Assembly (NCBI GenBank): GCA_050485425.1
Contig: JBJHBJ010000007.1
Span: forward strand, 1 to 64,000
DNA: 64,000 bases
Source of the DNA: LSCE01 sp050485425
Lineage (GTDB): Bacteria > Pseudomonadota > Gammaproteobacteria > Nitrococcales > Aquisalimonadaceae
Direction of reading: 5' to 3'
The position numbers and the translations under genes were made by a program. This document shows positions 6,911 through 15,542 of this stretch, piece after piece (position 1 is the stretch's first letter; every line of letters starts with the position of its first letter). The notes under the pieces were generated by a model. It was not told where the DNA came from. It did no database searches and worked only from the letters and a program-made list of their open reading frames with translations.

Positions 6911-7843
6911 TCAGGCGGTATTCTCCATCAGCGTCCGGACGTGTGCTGACACCCCGTCTGCCAGGGCGCGCAGATCATAGCCTCCCTCCAGGGTCGAGAC
7001 GATGCTGCCGTTGGCGAAGCGGTTGGCGACGTAGGCGAGCTGCTCCGTGGCCCAGGCGTAGTCCGCCGTGGTCAGGGAGAGGTTGGCCAGGGGGTCCAGC
7101 TCGTGGGCGTCGAAGCCGGCCGAGATCAACAGCAGCTGCGGACCGAAGTCCTCCAGCGCCGGGATGATGAACTCCCGGAATGCGTCGCGGAACTCGGCGG
7201 AATCGGTGAAACGATGCAGGGGAACGTTGACGATGTTGTTCACGCCGGGCATCGGCGCATGGCCCGTGCCCGGGAACAGGGGGTGTTCGTGCGTGGATGC
7301 GTACAGATAACCCCGCTTGCCGGCGAGCATGGCCTGCGTGCCGTTGCCGTGGTGCACGTCGAAGTCCACCACCGCAACGCGCTCCACGTGATGGGCGGTG
7401 CGGGCGTGAGCCGCGGCCACGGCAATGTTGTTGAACAGGCAGAACCCCATGGCGGTGGCCGGTTCGGCATGATGGCCCGGTGGACGGACGGCGCAGAATG
7501 CCCGTTGTGTCCGGCCGGACATCACCGCGTCCACTGCAGCCACTGCCGCCCCGGCAGCCCGCAATGCCGCCTCGCCGGAGGCCGGGCCGACCACGGTGTC
7601 ACCGTCGATTTCCAGCAGGCCCGCGGCGGGAATGCGCTTGAGTATCGTCTCAACGTAGACGGGATCATGGACCCGGCCGAGTTGCTCCGGCGTGGCCCGC
7701 GGCGCTTCGTGCCGGCTTAGCGCCGAGAAATCGGGCTGCGACAGCCGGTCCAGGACCGCCTGCAACCGTGCCGCGGACTCCGGGTGGCCGGGGCCGGTGT
7801 CGTGCTCCAGGCAGCTAGCGTGCGTGATCAGCCAGGTACTCAT
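6911..7843 (-). CDS. Histone deacetylase family protein (acetylpolyamine amidohydrolase-like)
   Basis: A 310-residue zinc hydrolase of the arginase/deacetylase fold. The tandem catalytic histidines are His124-His125 in RPPGHHAE, and the zinc-binding residues lie in VVDFDVHHGNGT (Asp160 region) and in SAGFDAHELDP further on. All the main active-site motifs are present, so it should be active. Bacterial members deacetylate acetylpolyamines or other small acetyl amides; the substrate here is not known. It is a single gene with no obvious operon partner. A perfect DnaA-box sequence (TTATCCACA, 7853-7861) lies just upstream of its start. Confidence 0.9.
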   Translation of the reverse strand: MSTWLITHASCLEHDTGPGHPESAARLQAVLDRLSQPDFSALSRHEAPRATPEQLGRVHDPVYVETILKRIPAAGLLEIDGDTVVGPASGEAALRAAGAAVAAVDAVMSGRTQRAFCAVRPPGHHAEPATAMGFCLFNNIAVAAAHARTAHHVERVAVVDFDVHHGNGTQAMLAGKRGYLYASTHEHPLFPGTGHAPMPGVNNIVNVPLHRFTDSAEFRDAFREFIIPALEDFGPQLLLISAGFDAHELDPLANLSLTTADYAWATEQLAYVANRFANGSIVSTLEGGYDLRALADGVSAHVRTLMENTA

Positions 7844-7895
7844 AAACGAACCTTATCCACAGTGGTCTCGAGTCACGGTATCGGTTGGCTTGTCC

Positions 7896-7924
7896 CTTGC
7901 CCTGCCGTGTCGCCGCCCCCATTT
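7896..7924 (+). promoter_or_regulatory. Candidate sigma32 (heat-shock) promoter of hspQ
   Basis: CTTGCCC (7896-7902), a 14-nt spacer, then CCCCATTT (7917-7924) resembles the RpoH consensus CTTGAAA-N13/14-CCCCATnT. It lies about 80 nt before the hspQ start, consistent with that gene's heat-shock control in E. coli. The -35 half is only partly conserved. Confidence 0.5.
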
Positions 7925-8006
7925 CCGGAACGGGAACGGTTGACGGCAAGGACGACCTGCTGTCGAAGAGCCAGCATATTCTTCAGTTTCTCAGGAGTGG
8001 GCGCGA

Positions 8007-8330
8007 ATGCAAATGCTGCGTGCGAAATTCCATCCCGGGCAGCTCATACACCATCGCCTGTACGGTTACCGTGGCGTCGTGGTGGATGTGGATGCGGCGT
8101 TCTCCGGCACCGATGCCTGGTACGATGCCATGGCGGTGACCAGACCGGCCCGCGGACAACCCTGGTATCACCTGCTGGTTGACGGATCGGAGCTGGCCAC
8201 CTACGTGCCCGAGGAGCATCTGCTGGACGATGCCAGCGGCGAGCCGGTGGAGCATCCGCTGCTGGACAATTTCTTTTCCGCCTTCCGCCCCGAGCGGGGC
8301 GGCTACTGCAGCCGACAGCTCCGGAACTGA
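8007..8330 (+). CDS. hspQ: Heat shock protein HspQ
   Basis: A 107-residue HspQ-family protein (hemimethylated-DNA-binding YccV fold). It shows the family core: KFHPGQLIHHRLYGYRGVVVDVD, then WYDAMAVTRPARGQPWYHLLVDG and TYVPEEHLL. In enterobacteria HspQ is a specificity factor that primes the Lon protease for some substrates. The start is MQMLRAKFHPG, with an AGGAG site 9-10 nt upstream. A candidate sigma32 promoter lies about 80 nt upstream. Confidence 0.92.
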   Translation: MQMLRAKFHPGQLIHHRLYGYRGVVVDVDAAFSGTDAWYDAMAVTRPARGQPWYHLLVDGSELATYVPEEHLLDDASGEPVEHPLLDNFFSAFRPERGGYCSRQLRN

Positions 8331-8342
8331 GGTGGGCGCCGG

Positions 8343-8762
8343 TCACTCCATGAAAAAGCGTTCGCGAAACTGGATGGGGTAGCTCTGCTGCCCCATCTCG
8401 GGCCGCACCTGCAGGTCGAATCGAAGTGTTTCCTGGTCGGTGACGCGATAGGTCCCCAGGTGGTAGATGGCCTGGCCTTCCTCCACGCGCTGGAAACGGA
8501 TGTCGCGCATCTGGCCGCTGTCCGTCCTGGCGCTGCCGCGCACCTGAGCAGTGACCGGCTGGCCGTCCTTGAGCACGCTGACCAGCACCAGGCCCTGCAC
8601 CCGGCTGCGGGTGATGCCGTAGGCCCGCGCAACCTCCGGTTGCAACCGGGACGTGGGCATGACGTTGTAGTGGATCTCGTAGCCGTCATAACGCTCGAAG
8701 CGTTCCGCGACCGCTGCCGACAGCGGCAACAACATCAGCAGGGTGGCGGCCAGCAGTCGCAT
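8343..8762 (-). CDS. DUF4426 family periplasmic protein
   Basis: A 139-residue protein with a clear Sec signal peptide (MRLLAATLLMLLPLSAAVA, cleavage after about residue 19). The mature part has the ERFERYDGYEIHYNVMPTSRLQPEVARAYGI...R pattern of DUF4426. Members often lie downstream of metW in gammaproteobacteria, as here. Start and metW stop share one base (TAATG), so translation is probably coupled. The function is unknown; a periplasmic beta-rich protein is expected. Confidence 0.85.
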   Translation of the reverse strand: MRLLAATLLMLLPLSAAVAERFERYDGYEIHYNVMPTSRLQPEVARAYGITRSRVQGLVLVSVLKDGQPVTAQVRGSARTDSGQMRDIRFQRVEEGQAIYHLGTYRVTDQETLRFDLQVRPEMGQQSYPIQFRERFFME

Positions 8763-9385
8763 TACTTGCCTCGCTTGTTTTTCTGGCGTTCGAATCTGTA
8801 GATGGCGATCGCCCCCAGAAGGTTCGGTAACAGCCGCGCCGACCAGCGGTCCCGGTAGCGGTCGTCGGCCAGGTTGCGCTCGCGGATGCGGATGTCCTTC
8901 TCGCGGCAGAGCTGCTCGAAGTCGTGGATCGTGCACAGGTGGATGTTGGGCGTATTGTACCAGGTGTGCGGGAGGGCCCGGCTCACCGGCATGCGGCCCT
9001 TCACCGCCAGATGGTAGCGCAATCGCCAGTGGGCGAAGTTGGGGAACGTGACGATGCCCTGGCGGCCCACCCGCAGCATCTCGTCCAGCAGCCATTCCGG
9101 GTAACGCACGGCCTGCAGGGTCTGGGTCATTACAACGTAGTCGAAGGAGTCGGCGTCGAAACCCTGCAGTCCCTGGTCCAGGTCGGTCTGGATCACGTTG
9201 ATGCCGTTCTCGACGCAGCGCAGGATGTTCCCGGGGTCGATCTCCAGGCCGTATCCGGTGACGTCGCGGGTGTCCCGGAGGTGCCTGAGCAGTTCGCCGT
9301 CGCCGCAGCCCAGATCGAGCACCCGGCTGCCGGGCTTGATCCAGTCGCTGATGGTGGCGAATTCCGGCCGCAGTTCGGTGTTCAT
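8762..9385 (-). CDS. metW: Methionine biosynthesis protein MetW
   Basis: A 207-residue SAM-dependent methyltransferase-fold protein with motif I VLDLGCGDGELL at residues 22-33. MetW occurs with MetX in proteobacteria and is needed for, or enhances, homoserine O-acylation. It overlaps metX by 4 nt (ATGA) and the following DUF4426 gene by 1 nt, so metX-metW-DUF4426 is a tight operon. Whether it methylates anything is not known. Confidence 0.93.
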   Translation of the reverse strand: MNTELRPEFATISDWIKPGSRVLDLGCGDGELLRHLRDTRDVTGYGLEIDPGNILRCVENGINVIQTDLDQGLQGFDADSFDYVVMTQTLQAVRYPEWLLDEMLRVGRQGIVTFPNFAHWRLRYHLAVKGRMPVSRALPHTWYNTPNIHLCTIHDFEQLCREKDIRIRERNLADDRYRDRWSARLLPNLLGAIAIYRFERQKNKRGK

Positions 9386-10527
9386 GCGCCTACCTCCTCC
9401 GCCACCCGGCTCATGTAGGCGGTGAAGAGCTGCAGGTACTCCGGGATCGGCATCAGGAAGGCGTCGTGCCCGTGATGGGCCTCGATTTCGGAGTACACCA
9501 CGTTCTTGTCCCCTTCCAGCAGCGCTCGCACGATTTCCCGCGAACGGCTGGGCGGGAAGCGCCAGTCGCTGGTGAAGGACAGCACCAGGAACGAGGCCGT
9601 GGCCGGTTCCATGGCGCGGGACAGATCACCGCCGTGCTCCGCTGCCGGGTCGAAGTAATCCAGCGCCTTGGTCATCAGCAGATAGGTGTTGGCGTCGAAC
9701 TTGTCGACGAAGGACTGCCCTTGGTGGCGCAGGTAGCTCTCCACCTGGAATTCGACGTCGTAGTTGAAGCTGAACTTGCCTTCCCGCAGTTCCCTGCCGA
9801 ACTTGGCGCCCATGGCGTCGTCGGACAGATAGGTGATGTGGCCGAGCATGCGCGCCAGCGCCAGGCCCCGGCGAGGGACGGCGCCGTGCTCCGCATAGCG
9901 ACCGTCGTGGAACTCCGGGTCGGTGATGATGGCCTGACGCGCTACCTCGTTGAAGGCGATATTCTGGGCGGACAGCTTGGGTGCTGCGGCGATGGCCACG
10001 GCGTGACGGCAGCGTTCCGGGTAACGGATCGCCCATTCCAGTGACTGCATGCCGCCCAGGCTGCCGCCGACCACGGCTGCCCATTGCCGAATGCCCAGGG
10101 CGTCTGCCAGGTGTGTCTGGCTACGTACCCAGTCGCGGACGGTGACTATGGGGAAGTCGGCGCCATAGGGCAGGCCGGTGGCCGGGTTCGTGGACAACGG
10201 GCCGGTGGATCCGCGACAGCCGCCCAGGTTGTTGCTGCAGACGACGAAGAACCGATTGGTGTCAATGGGCTTGCCGGGACCGATGCAGGCCTCCCACCAG
10301 CCGGGTTTCCCGGCGCCTTCGTGGTAGCCGGCGGCGTGGTGATCGCCGGACAGTGCATGCTCGATCAGCACGGCGTTGCTGCGGTCCGCGTTCAGCGTAC
10401 CGTAGGTTTCGTAGACCAGATCGTAGGCGGGCAGCACCTGTCCGCCGTCCAGTTGCAGCGGTTCGTCCAGGTGCATGCGCTTGGGGGTGACCAGGCCTAC
10501 GGAATCGGCCGGAAATTCCTTGGGCAT
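9382..10527 (-). CDS. metX: Homoserine O-acyltransferase MetX
   Basis: A 381-residue alpha/beta-hydrolase-fold acyltransferase that activates homoserine in methionine synthesis. The nucleophile Ser156 is in GGSLGGMQ; the acid and base lie in SDWRFPP and EAHHGHDAF near the C-terminus. The neighbouring motif EHALSGDHHAAG is characteristic. Proteobacterial MetX partnered with MetW is often a succinyltransferase rather than an acetyltransferase, so the acyl donor is left open. First gene of the metX-metW-DUF4426 operon. Confidence 0.93.
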   Translation of the reverse strand: MPKEFPADSVGLVTPKRMHLDEPLQLDGGQVLPAYDLVYETYGTLNADRSNAVLIEHALSGDHHAAGYHEGAGKPGWWEACIGPGKPIDTNRFFVVCSNNLGGCRGSTGPLSTNPATGLPYGADFPIVTVRDWVRSQTHLADALGIRQWAAVVGGSLGGMQSLEWAIRYPERCRHAVAIAAAPKLSAQNIAFNEVARQAIITDPEFHDGRYAEHGAVPRRGLALARMLGHITYLSDDAMGAKFGRELREGKFSFNYDVEFQVESYLRHQGQSFVDKFDANTYLLMTKALDYFDPAAEHGGDLSRAMEPATASFLVLSFTSDWRFPPSRSREIVRALLEGDKNVVYSEIEAHHGHDAFLMPIPEYLQLFTAYMSRVAEEVGA

Positions 10528-10630
10528 CCGCAGCTTCGGCTCTCTCGTTGTGCGAAGGGGGACAAAGTCTACTGGCGGCCGGTTCGCAGGGCAACGGCTG
10601 TGCTCACGGCCGCCGCCCGCGACCGCCGGA

Positions 10631-11206
10631 TCAGGCGGCGGCGCGGGCCAGATCCATGAAGATGGGTTGGATCAGCATCTTGATGAAGAAGATCCCGATC
10701 AGCACCAGCATGGGCGAGAAGTCCAGCCCACCGGCGCTGGGCAGCATGCGCTGCACGGGCTGCATCACCGGCCGCGTGATGGCGTCGATCAGCTCCAGCG
10801 CCGGGTGGTGAGCGCCTGGATTGATCCAGCTGATGACCACGCGGATGATGATGGTGAACAGATAGACGTTGAGCAGCAGGTTGACCAGTTCGTAGGCCGT
10901 GAGCACCAGCAGGGTCGCCACAGGTGCCGCCTGACCCTGAATGCGGAAGGCCAGCCACAGGGCGATGAGCTGCAGCAACACCATCAGCACCACCGACGCC
11001 ATGTCGTAGCGGCCGGCACTGGGAACCACGCGGCGCAGATACTGCAACGGCGGATGGGTGATTTTCACCAGGAACTGCGACAGCGGATTGTAGAAGTTTG
11101 CGCGCACGGCCTGCAGCAGGAATCGCAGCATGACGGCGAGGATGTACAGGCCGAACAGCGTATTGACCAGAAAGGCCATGGGATCACTGAAATAGCTCCC
11201 GGACAT
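10631..11206 (-). CDS. yggT: YggT family integral membrane protein
   Basis: A 191-residue hydrophobic protein with two YggT repeats. Each has hydrophobic helices followed by a NPLSQFLVKITHPPLQYLRRVVPS-like or LIDAITRPVMQPVQRMLPS-like amphipathic segment. It sits after yggS-proC, a conserved order linked to cell division and osmotic stress in other bacteria. The biochemical role is unknown. It starts 3 nt after proC, suggesting co-transcription. Confidence 0.92.
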   Translation of the reverse strand: MSGSYFSDPMAFLVNTLFGLYILAVMLRFLLQAVRANFYNPLSQFLVKITHPPLQYLRRVVPSAGRYDMASVVLMVLLQLIALWLAFRIQGQAAPVATLLVLTAYELVNLLLNVYLFTIIIRVVISWINPGAHHPALELIDAITRPVMQPVQRMLPSAGGLDFSPMLVLIGIFFIKMLIQPIFMDLARAAA

Positions 11207-11209
11207 GGA

Positions 11210-12037
11210 TTATTGTTCTCCCAGTTGCTTGCCCAGTTCGCCGGCCCGCTTGGCGGCGGCCCGGATGGCGCGCTCGAGCAGATCGCGTATGTCGCCCTCT
11301 TCCAGCGTGGAGATGGCGCGTTCCGTGGTTCCTCCTGGCGAGGTCACCCGACGCCGCAACGTCTGCGGCTCGTCGTCGCTCTCCAGCGCCATGCGTGCCG
11401 CCCCCAGAGCCGTTTCCAGGGTCAGCAGCCGGGCCGTCTCCCGCGGCAGGCCCAGCTTGGTGCCAGCGTCTTCCATCAGTTCCATCAGCAGGAAGAAGTA
11501 GGCGGGGCCGCTACCGGAAACGGCGGTCACCGCGTCCATCAGTGCCTCTTCGTCCAGCCACTGCACCACGCCCACGGACCGGAGCAGTGCCTCGGCCAGT
11601 TCCTTCTGTTCGGCGCTGACGCGCGCATTGGCGTACAGGGCGGTGGCTCCGCTCCGCACCAGCGAAGGCGTGTTGGGCATGGTGCGCACCACCGCGGCCT
11701 CACCGCCGAGCCAGCGGTTCAGGTCCGGTTCGCGAATGCCGGCGGCGATGGAGATCACCACCGTTCCCTGTCGCTGGACGGTCGCCGCCAGTTCTTCCGC
11801 CACCTGCCGGATCACCTGCGGCTTCACGGCCAGTACCAGGCCGCTGGCGCCTTCCGTGGCCTCCAGGTTGCGGGCGGTCACCGTAACACCGAAATCCGAT
11901 GCCAGCGCGAGTCGCCGCTCGGCATCGGGGTCGGCAACGTGGATGCGTTCCGGTGGGTAGCCGTCGGCGACCAGGCCGCCGATCAGGCTGCGCGCCATAT
12001 TGCCGCCGCCGATGAACGCGATCGTGCTCTGATTCAT
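11210..12037 (-). CDS. proC: Pyrroline-5-carboxylate reductase
   Basis: A 275-residue enzyme for the last step of proline synthesis (P5C to proline with NAD(P)H). The Rossmann motif FIGGGNMARSLIGGL is at residues 8-22, and the C-terminal SGSGPAYFFLLMELMEDAG...AARLLTLETALGAARM block matches P5CR. The ATG at 12037 (MNQSTIAFIGGG) fits the family start; an in-frame GTG 16 codons upstream is less likely. Operon order is yggS-proC-yggT. Confidence 0.95.
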   Translation of the reverse strand: MNQSTIAFIGGGNMARSLIGGLVADGYPPERIHVADPDAERRLALASDFGVTVTARNLEATEGASGLVLAVKPQVIRQVAEELAATVQRQGTVVISIAAGIREPDLNRWLGGEAAVVRTMPNTPSLVRSGATALYANARVSAEQKELAEALLRSVGVVQWLDEEALMDAVTAVSGSGPAYFFLLMELMEDAGTKLGLPRETARLLTLETALGAARMALESDDEPQTLRRRVTSPGGTTERAISTLEEGDIRDLLERAIRAAAKRAGELGKQLGEQ

Positions 12038-12088
12038 GATGTCCCCCGCTTTACTGCGCCTGCCTTGCCGGCACGCCTGCGCCACCTG

Positions 12089-12769
12089 TCAGCGTGCCCC
12101 GAAAATGTCCGTGCCCACGCGCACCAGCGTGCTGCCTTCCGCCACCGCCGCCTCCAGGTCGGCCGACATGCCCATGGACAGGGTATCGAGATCGGCCCCG
12201 TTGGCAAGTAGCGCCTGCTGCAATTCCCGGAGCCGGCGGAAGGGCGCGCGCTGTTCGCGTTCGTCCACGGCCGGTGCCGGAATGCACATCAGTCCCCGCA
12301 GCCGCAGCCGGGGGTACTGCAGGATCGCCTCAGCCAGCCGGGGTACGTCGTCCGGCGGCACGCCCGATTTGCTGTCCTCTCCACTGACGTTGACCTGCAG
12401 GCAGATGTTCAGCGGCGGCAGATGGTCCGGACGCTGCTCGTTCAGGCGTCGCGCGATCTTCTCCCGCTCCAGACTGTGAACCCAGTCAAAGCTTGCCGCC
12501 ACCAGTTTTGTTTTATTGGACTGCAGTGGCCCGATGAAATGCCACTGGATGGGTTGACCGGCCAGGGCCTCGAGCTTTGGCAGGGCGTCCTGCAGGTAGT
12601 TTTCCCCGAACGCGGTCTGGCCGGCCGTCAGCGCCTCGCATATGGCGGCCACCGGCTTGGTCTTGCTCACGGCGAGCAGCTGCACCGAGCCTTCGGGGCG
12701 GTCATACCGCCGTTCGGCGTCGCGGATGCGGGCGCGCACCTGCCGGAGTCGCTCTGCGATGGAGGTCAT
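12089..12769 (-). CDS. yggS: PLP-binding protein YggS (PLPBP, PLP homeostasis)
   Basis: A 226-residue fold-type III PLP protein. Lys36 in LLAVSKTKPV is the PLP lysine. Other family blocks are AFGENYLQDALPK, WHFIGPLQSNK, QVNVSGEDSKSG, RGLMCIPAP and LSMGMSADLEAAV. YggS/PLPBP maintains vitamin B6 and amino-acid balance without known catalysis. I chose ATG 12769 (MTSIAERLRQVRARI) by family length; an ATG seven codons upstream is possible. Upstream lies the large palindromic element, so its promoter must be in or near that repeat. Confidence 0.9.
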   Translation of the reverse strand: MTSIAERLRQVRARIRDAERRYDRPEGSVQLLAVSKTKPVAAICEALTAGQTAFGENYLQDALPKLEALAGQPIQWHFIGPLQSNKTKLVAASFDWVHSLEREKIARRLNEQRPDHLPPLNICLQVNVSGEDSKSGVPPDDVPRLAEAILQYPRLRLRGLMCIPAPAVDEREQRAPFRRLRELQQALLANGADLDTLSMGMSADLEAAVAEGSTLVRVGTDIFGAR

Positions 12770-12792
12770 TGCCCGGTCACCATGAATCACCG

Positions 12793-13058
12793 ACTAGTCT
12801 TTAAGGAGGTAAAGCCATGACTCAGTGGTTTCTGTGGTCGCTGTGGCAAGGCGCGAGGAGGGCGGTGTAGCTGTGCTACATTACCGACGAGCAACGCAGC
12901 CCACAGCGGCCACAGAAACCACCCGCAGGGCGCCATTGTGCGGCCCGCCGACTGTGTTGCGCTCACTTGCCGTGGAATCACCACGCCGGCACTCGCGCGC
13001 CTTGCCGGCAGACCGCACAATGACGCTGAGTCATGGCTTTACCTCCTTAAAGACTAGT
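12793..13058. repeat. 266-bp nested palindromic element between yggS and pilT
   Basis: The outer arms 12793-12825 and 13026-13058 are perfect 33-bp inverted repeats. Immediately inside, 12826-12846 pairs with 12901-12921 (20 of 21). Two diverged modules of one type lie inside in opposite orientation: 12845-12899 (plus) and 12951-13007 (minus), each GGCAAGGCGCG, a short stem-loop, then GC(g)CAAC(g/a)CAG. Each outer arm carries AAGGAGGT followed by ATG. It fills the divergent yggS/pilT promoter region. Confidence 0.85.
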
Positions 13059-13198
13059 AACGTAGCCAGACTGCTGGAAGTCCTTGTGATTGCTGGGTTG
13101 TTCGTTGCATCCGGCAGTTTCGAGGGAAACCGGGGTGCCGGCAGAGCCTGCCAGGACAGCCTCTCGAGAACAACAACAGGATAGCGCAGGAAAACTGA

Positions 13199-14236
13199 AT
13201 GGATATTGCTGATCTGCTCGCGTTCGGCGTGAAGAACAACGCCTCCGACCTTCATCTCTCTGCCGGCCTGCCGCCAATGATACGTGTGGATGGCGATGTC
13301 CGTCGAATCAACCTGCCAGCCATGGAGCACAAGCAGGTCCATTCGCTGATCTACGACATCATGAACGACAAGCAGCGGAAGGATTTCGAGGAATTCTTCG
13401 AGACCGACTTCTCGTTCGAGATCCCCAACCTGGCGCGGTTCCGTGTCAACGCGTTCAACCACAACCGTGGTGCCGGTGCGGTATTCCGGACCATCCCCTC
13501 CAATGTGCTGTCGCTGGAGGAGCTCGGGGCGCCGGAGGTATTCAAGGAGATCTCCGACAACCCGCGCGGCCTGGTGCTGGTCACCGGCCCCACCGGCTCG
13601 GGCAAGTCCACCACGCTGGCCGGGATGGTGAACTACAAGAACGAGAAGTATCACGAGCACATCCTCACCATCGAGGATCCCATCGAGTTCGTGCACGAAT
13701 CCAAGAAGTGTCTGGTGAACCAGCGCGAGGTGCACCGGGACACGCTGGGCTTCGCGGAGGCGCTGCGTTCGGCACTGCGTGAAGACCCGGACGTGGTGCT
13801 GGTGGGGGAGATGCGGGACCTGGAGACCATCCGCCTGGCGCTGACCGCCGCGGAAACCGGCCACCTGGTGTTCGGTACGCTGCACACCAGTTCCGCCGCC
13901 AAGACCATTGACCGCATCATCGACGTGTTCCCGGCGGCGGAGAAATCCATGGTCCGTTCGATGCTCTCGGAGTCCCTGCGTGCGGTCATTTCGCAGACGC
14001 TGCTGAAGAAGATCGGCGGTGGCCGGGTGGCGGCGCACGAGATCATGATCGGCACGCCGGCCATCCGCAACCTGATCCGCGAGGACAAGGTGGCGCAGAT
14101 GTATTCCGCCATCCAGACCGGCCAGAGTGTCGGCATGCAGACCCTGGACCAGTGCCTGCAAGGACTGGTGCGCAAGGGCCTCATCAGCAAGCAGGACGCC
14201 AAGCAGAAGGCGTCCAACAAGGACCTGTTCAACTGA
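13199..14236 (+). CDS. pilT: Type IV pilus retraction ATPase PilT
   Basis: A 345-residue secretion-superfamily ATPase that depolymerises the type IV pilus for twitching. Walker A GPTGSGKS is at residues 130-137, followed by the Asp-box/Walker B region GEMRDLETIRLAL and the His-box HLVFGTLHTSSAAKTIDR. The PilT-specific AIRNLIRE motif is near residue 287. The N-terminal PAS-like region (residues 1-100) is typical. An AGGA site lies upstream of the ATG. pilU follows 28 nt later. Confidence 0.97.
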   Translation: MDIADLLAFGVKNNASDLHLSAGLPPMIRVDGDVRRINLPAMEHKQVHSLIYDIMNDKQRKDFEEFFETDFSFEIPNLARFRVNAFNHNRGAGAVFRTIPSNVLSLEELGAPEVFKEISDNPRGLVLVTGPTGSGKSTTLAGMVNYKNEKYHEHILTIEDPIEFVHESKKCLVNQREVHRDTLGFAEALRSALREDPDVVLVGEMRDLETIRLALTAAETGHLVFGTLHTSSAAKTIDRIIDVFPAAEKSMVRSMLSESLRAVISQTLLKKIGGGRVAAHEIMIGTPAIRNLIREDKVAQMYSAIQTGQSVGMQTLDQCLQGLVRKGLISKQDAKQKASNKDLFN

Positions 14237-14264
14237 ACGGGCCCGTCATCCTAGGAGTCGCGAG

Positions 14265-15398
14265 ATGGATTTCAATTCCCTGCTGGAATTCATGGTCAAC
14301 AAGAAGGCGTCGGACCTGTTCATCACCGCAGGCATGCCGCCCAGCCTGAAGATCGCCGGCCGGGTCACCCCGGTGACCAAGACCAAGCTGAGCCCCGACC
14401 AGGCACGCCAGGTGGTGCTCTCCATCATGAGCGAGCATCAGCGGGACGAATTCGAGCGCACCCATGAGTGCAACTTCGCCATCAGCGTTTCCGGACTGGG
14501 CCGTTTCCGGGTCAGCGCCTTCTTCCAGCGCAACCACTGTGGCATGGTGCTGCGGCGTATCGAGACGCTGATCCCGACGATCGAGGATCTGGGGCTGCCC
14601 GGTGTGCTGCGCGAGCTGGCGATGACCAAGCGTGGACTGGTCATCTTTGTCGGCGCCACCGGCACCGGCAAGTCCACCTCGCTGGCATCGTTGATCGGTT
14701 ACCGCAACCAGAACAGCACCGGCCATATCATCACCATCGAGGACCCGATCGAGTTCATTCACCAGCACCAGGGGTGCATCGTCACCCAGCGCGAGGTGGG
14801 TATCGACACCGAGTCCTTCGAGACCGCGCTGAAGAACACGCTGCGGCAGGCGCCGGACGTGATCCTGATCGGCGAGATCCGGACCCGCGAGACCATGGAC
14901 TACGCCATCGCCTTCGCGGAAACCGGGCATCTGTGCCTGGCCACGCTGCACGCCAACAACGCCAACCAGGCCATGGACCGCATCATCAACTTCTTTCCGC
15001 CGGAGCGGCACAACCAGTTGTTCATGGACCTGTCGCTGAACCTCAAGGGGGTGGTGGCGCAGCAACTGGTGCCGACACCGGACGGCAAGGGGCGGGTGCC
15101 AGCGGTGGAGATCCTGATCGGCACGCCGCTGGTGCAGGACAAGATCCGCGCCGGCGAGGTGCACGAGCTGAAGGAAATCATGAAGCGGTCCCGCGAGCAG
15201 GGCATGCGCACCTTCGACCAGCATCTCTACGAGCTGTACAAGGAAGGCCTGATCACCTACGACGATGCCATCCGCTACGCCGATTCCGCCAACGAGGTGC
15301 GCCTGCAAGCCAAGCTGGGTGCGGACGACCGCGAGGACCGCTACCAGTCCGCCGCCGACGATATGACATTGATCATCGAGGAAGACGGGCGGCGTTAA
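14265..15398 (+). CDS. pilU: PilT-like ATPase PilU
   Basis: A 377-residue PilT paralogue. Walker A GATGTGKS is at residues 130-137 and Walker B-type GEIRTRETMDYAIAF follows; the acidic C-terminal tail (DDREDRYQSAADDMTLIIEEDG) fits PilU. In Pseudomonas and Vibrio PilU assists PilT-driven retraction. The start is chosen at MDFNSLLEFMVNKK, preceded by AGGAGTCGCGAG; longer in-frame starts would run into pilT. Probably co-transcribed with pilT. Confidence 0.96.
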   Translation: MDFNSLLEFMVNKKASDLFITAGMPPSLKIAGRVTPVTKTKLSPDQARQVVLSIMSEHQRDEFERTHECNFAISVSGLGRFRVSAFFQRNHCGMVLRRIETLIPTIEDLGLPGVLRELAMTKRGLVIFVGATGTGKSTSLASLIGYRNQNSTGHIITIEDPIEFIHQHQGCIVTQREVGIDTESFETALKNTLRQAPDVILIGEIRTRETMDYAIAFAETGHLCLATLHANNANQAMDRIINFFPPERHNQLFMDLSLNLKGVVAQQLVPTPDGKGRVPAVEILIGTPLVQDKIRAGEVHELKEIMKRSREQGMRTFDQHLYELYKEGLITYDDAIRYADSANEVRLQAKLGADDREDRYQSAADDMTLIIEEDGRR

Positions 15399-15404
15399 GG
15401 TTAA

Positions 15405-15526
15405 GGAAACTGGACCAGTTCCCGCGCTCGTGTCACAGGTAGAATCACGACCTGCGGCGCCTTGCTCCCGGCCACGAACGAAAACCGGTCTCGAGCGCGA
15501 GTGTGGGAATTGATTCGTGTTTCCTT
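15405..15526. repeat. 122-bp element with related inverted ends
   Basis: The left end (GGAAAC then AGTTCCCGCGCTCG, from 15405) and the right end read inward (GGAAACACGAATCAATTCCC, from 15524-15526 on the minus strand) match each other and the sequence after zapE (5628). Nothing coding is evident between them. A small palindrome AACTGG-A-CCAGTT (15408-15420) lies 10 nt after the pilU stop. It fills the convergent pilU/rlmJ gap and may act as a terminator. Confidence 0.55.
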
Positions 15527-15542
15527 GACCGGCTCCGGGTGT

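Noticed and set aside
10475..12211. 578-codon frame opposite yggT and proC
   Set aside because: His/Gln-rich shadow translation of two well-recognised genes; no ribosome-binding site or family match.
13031..14161. 376-codon frame antisense to pilT
   Set aside because: Shadow of pilT; His/Gln/Val-rich with no recognisable motifs.
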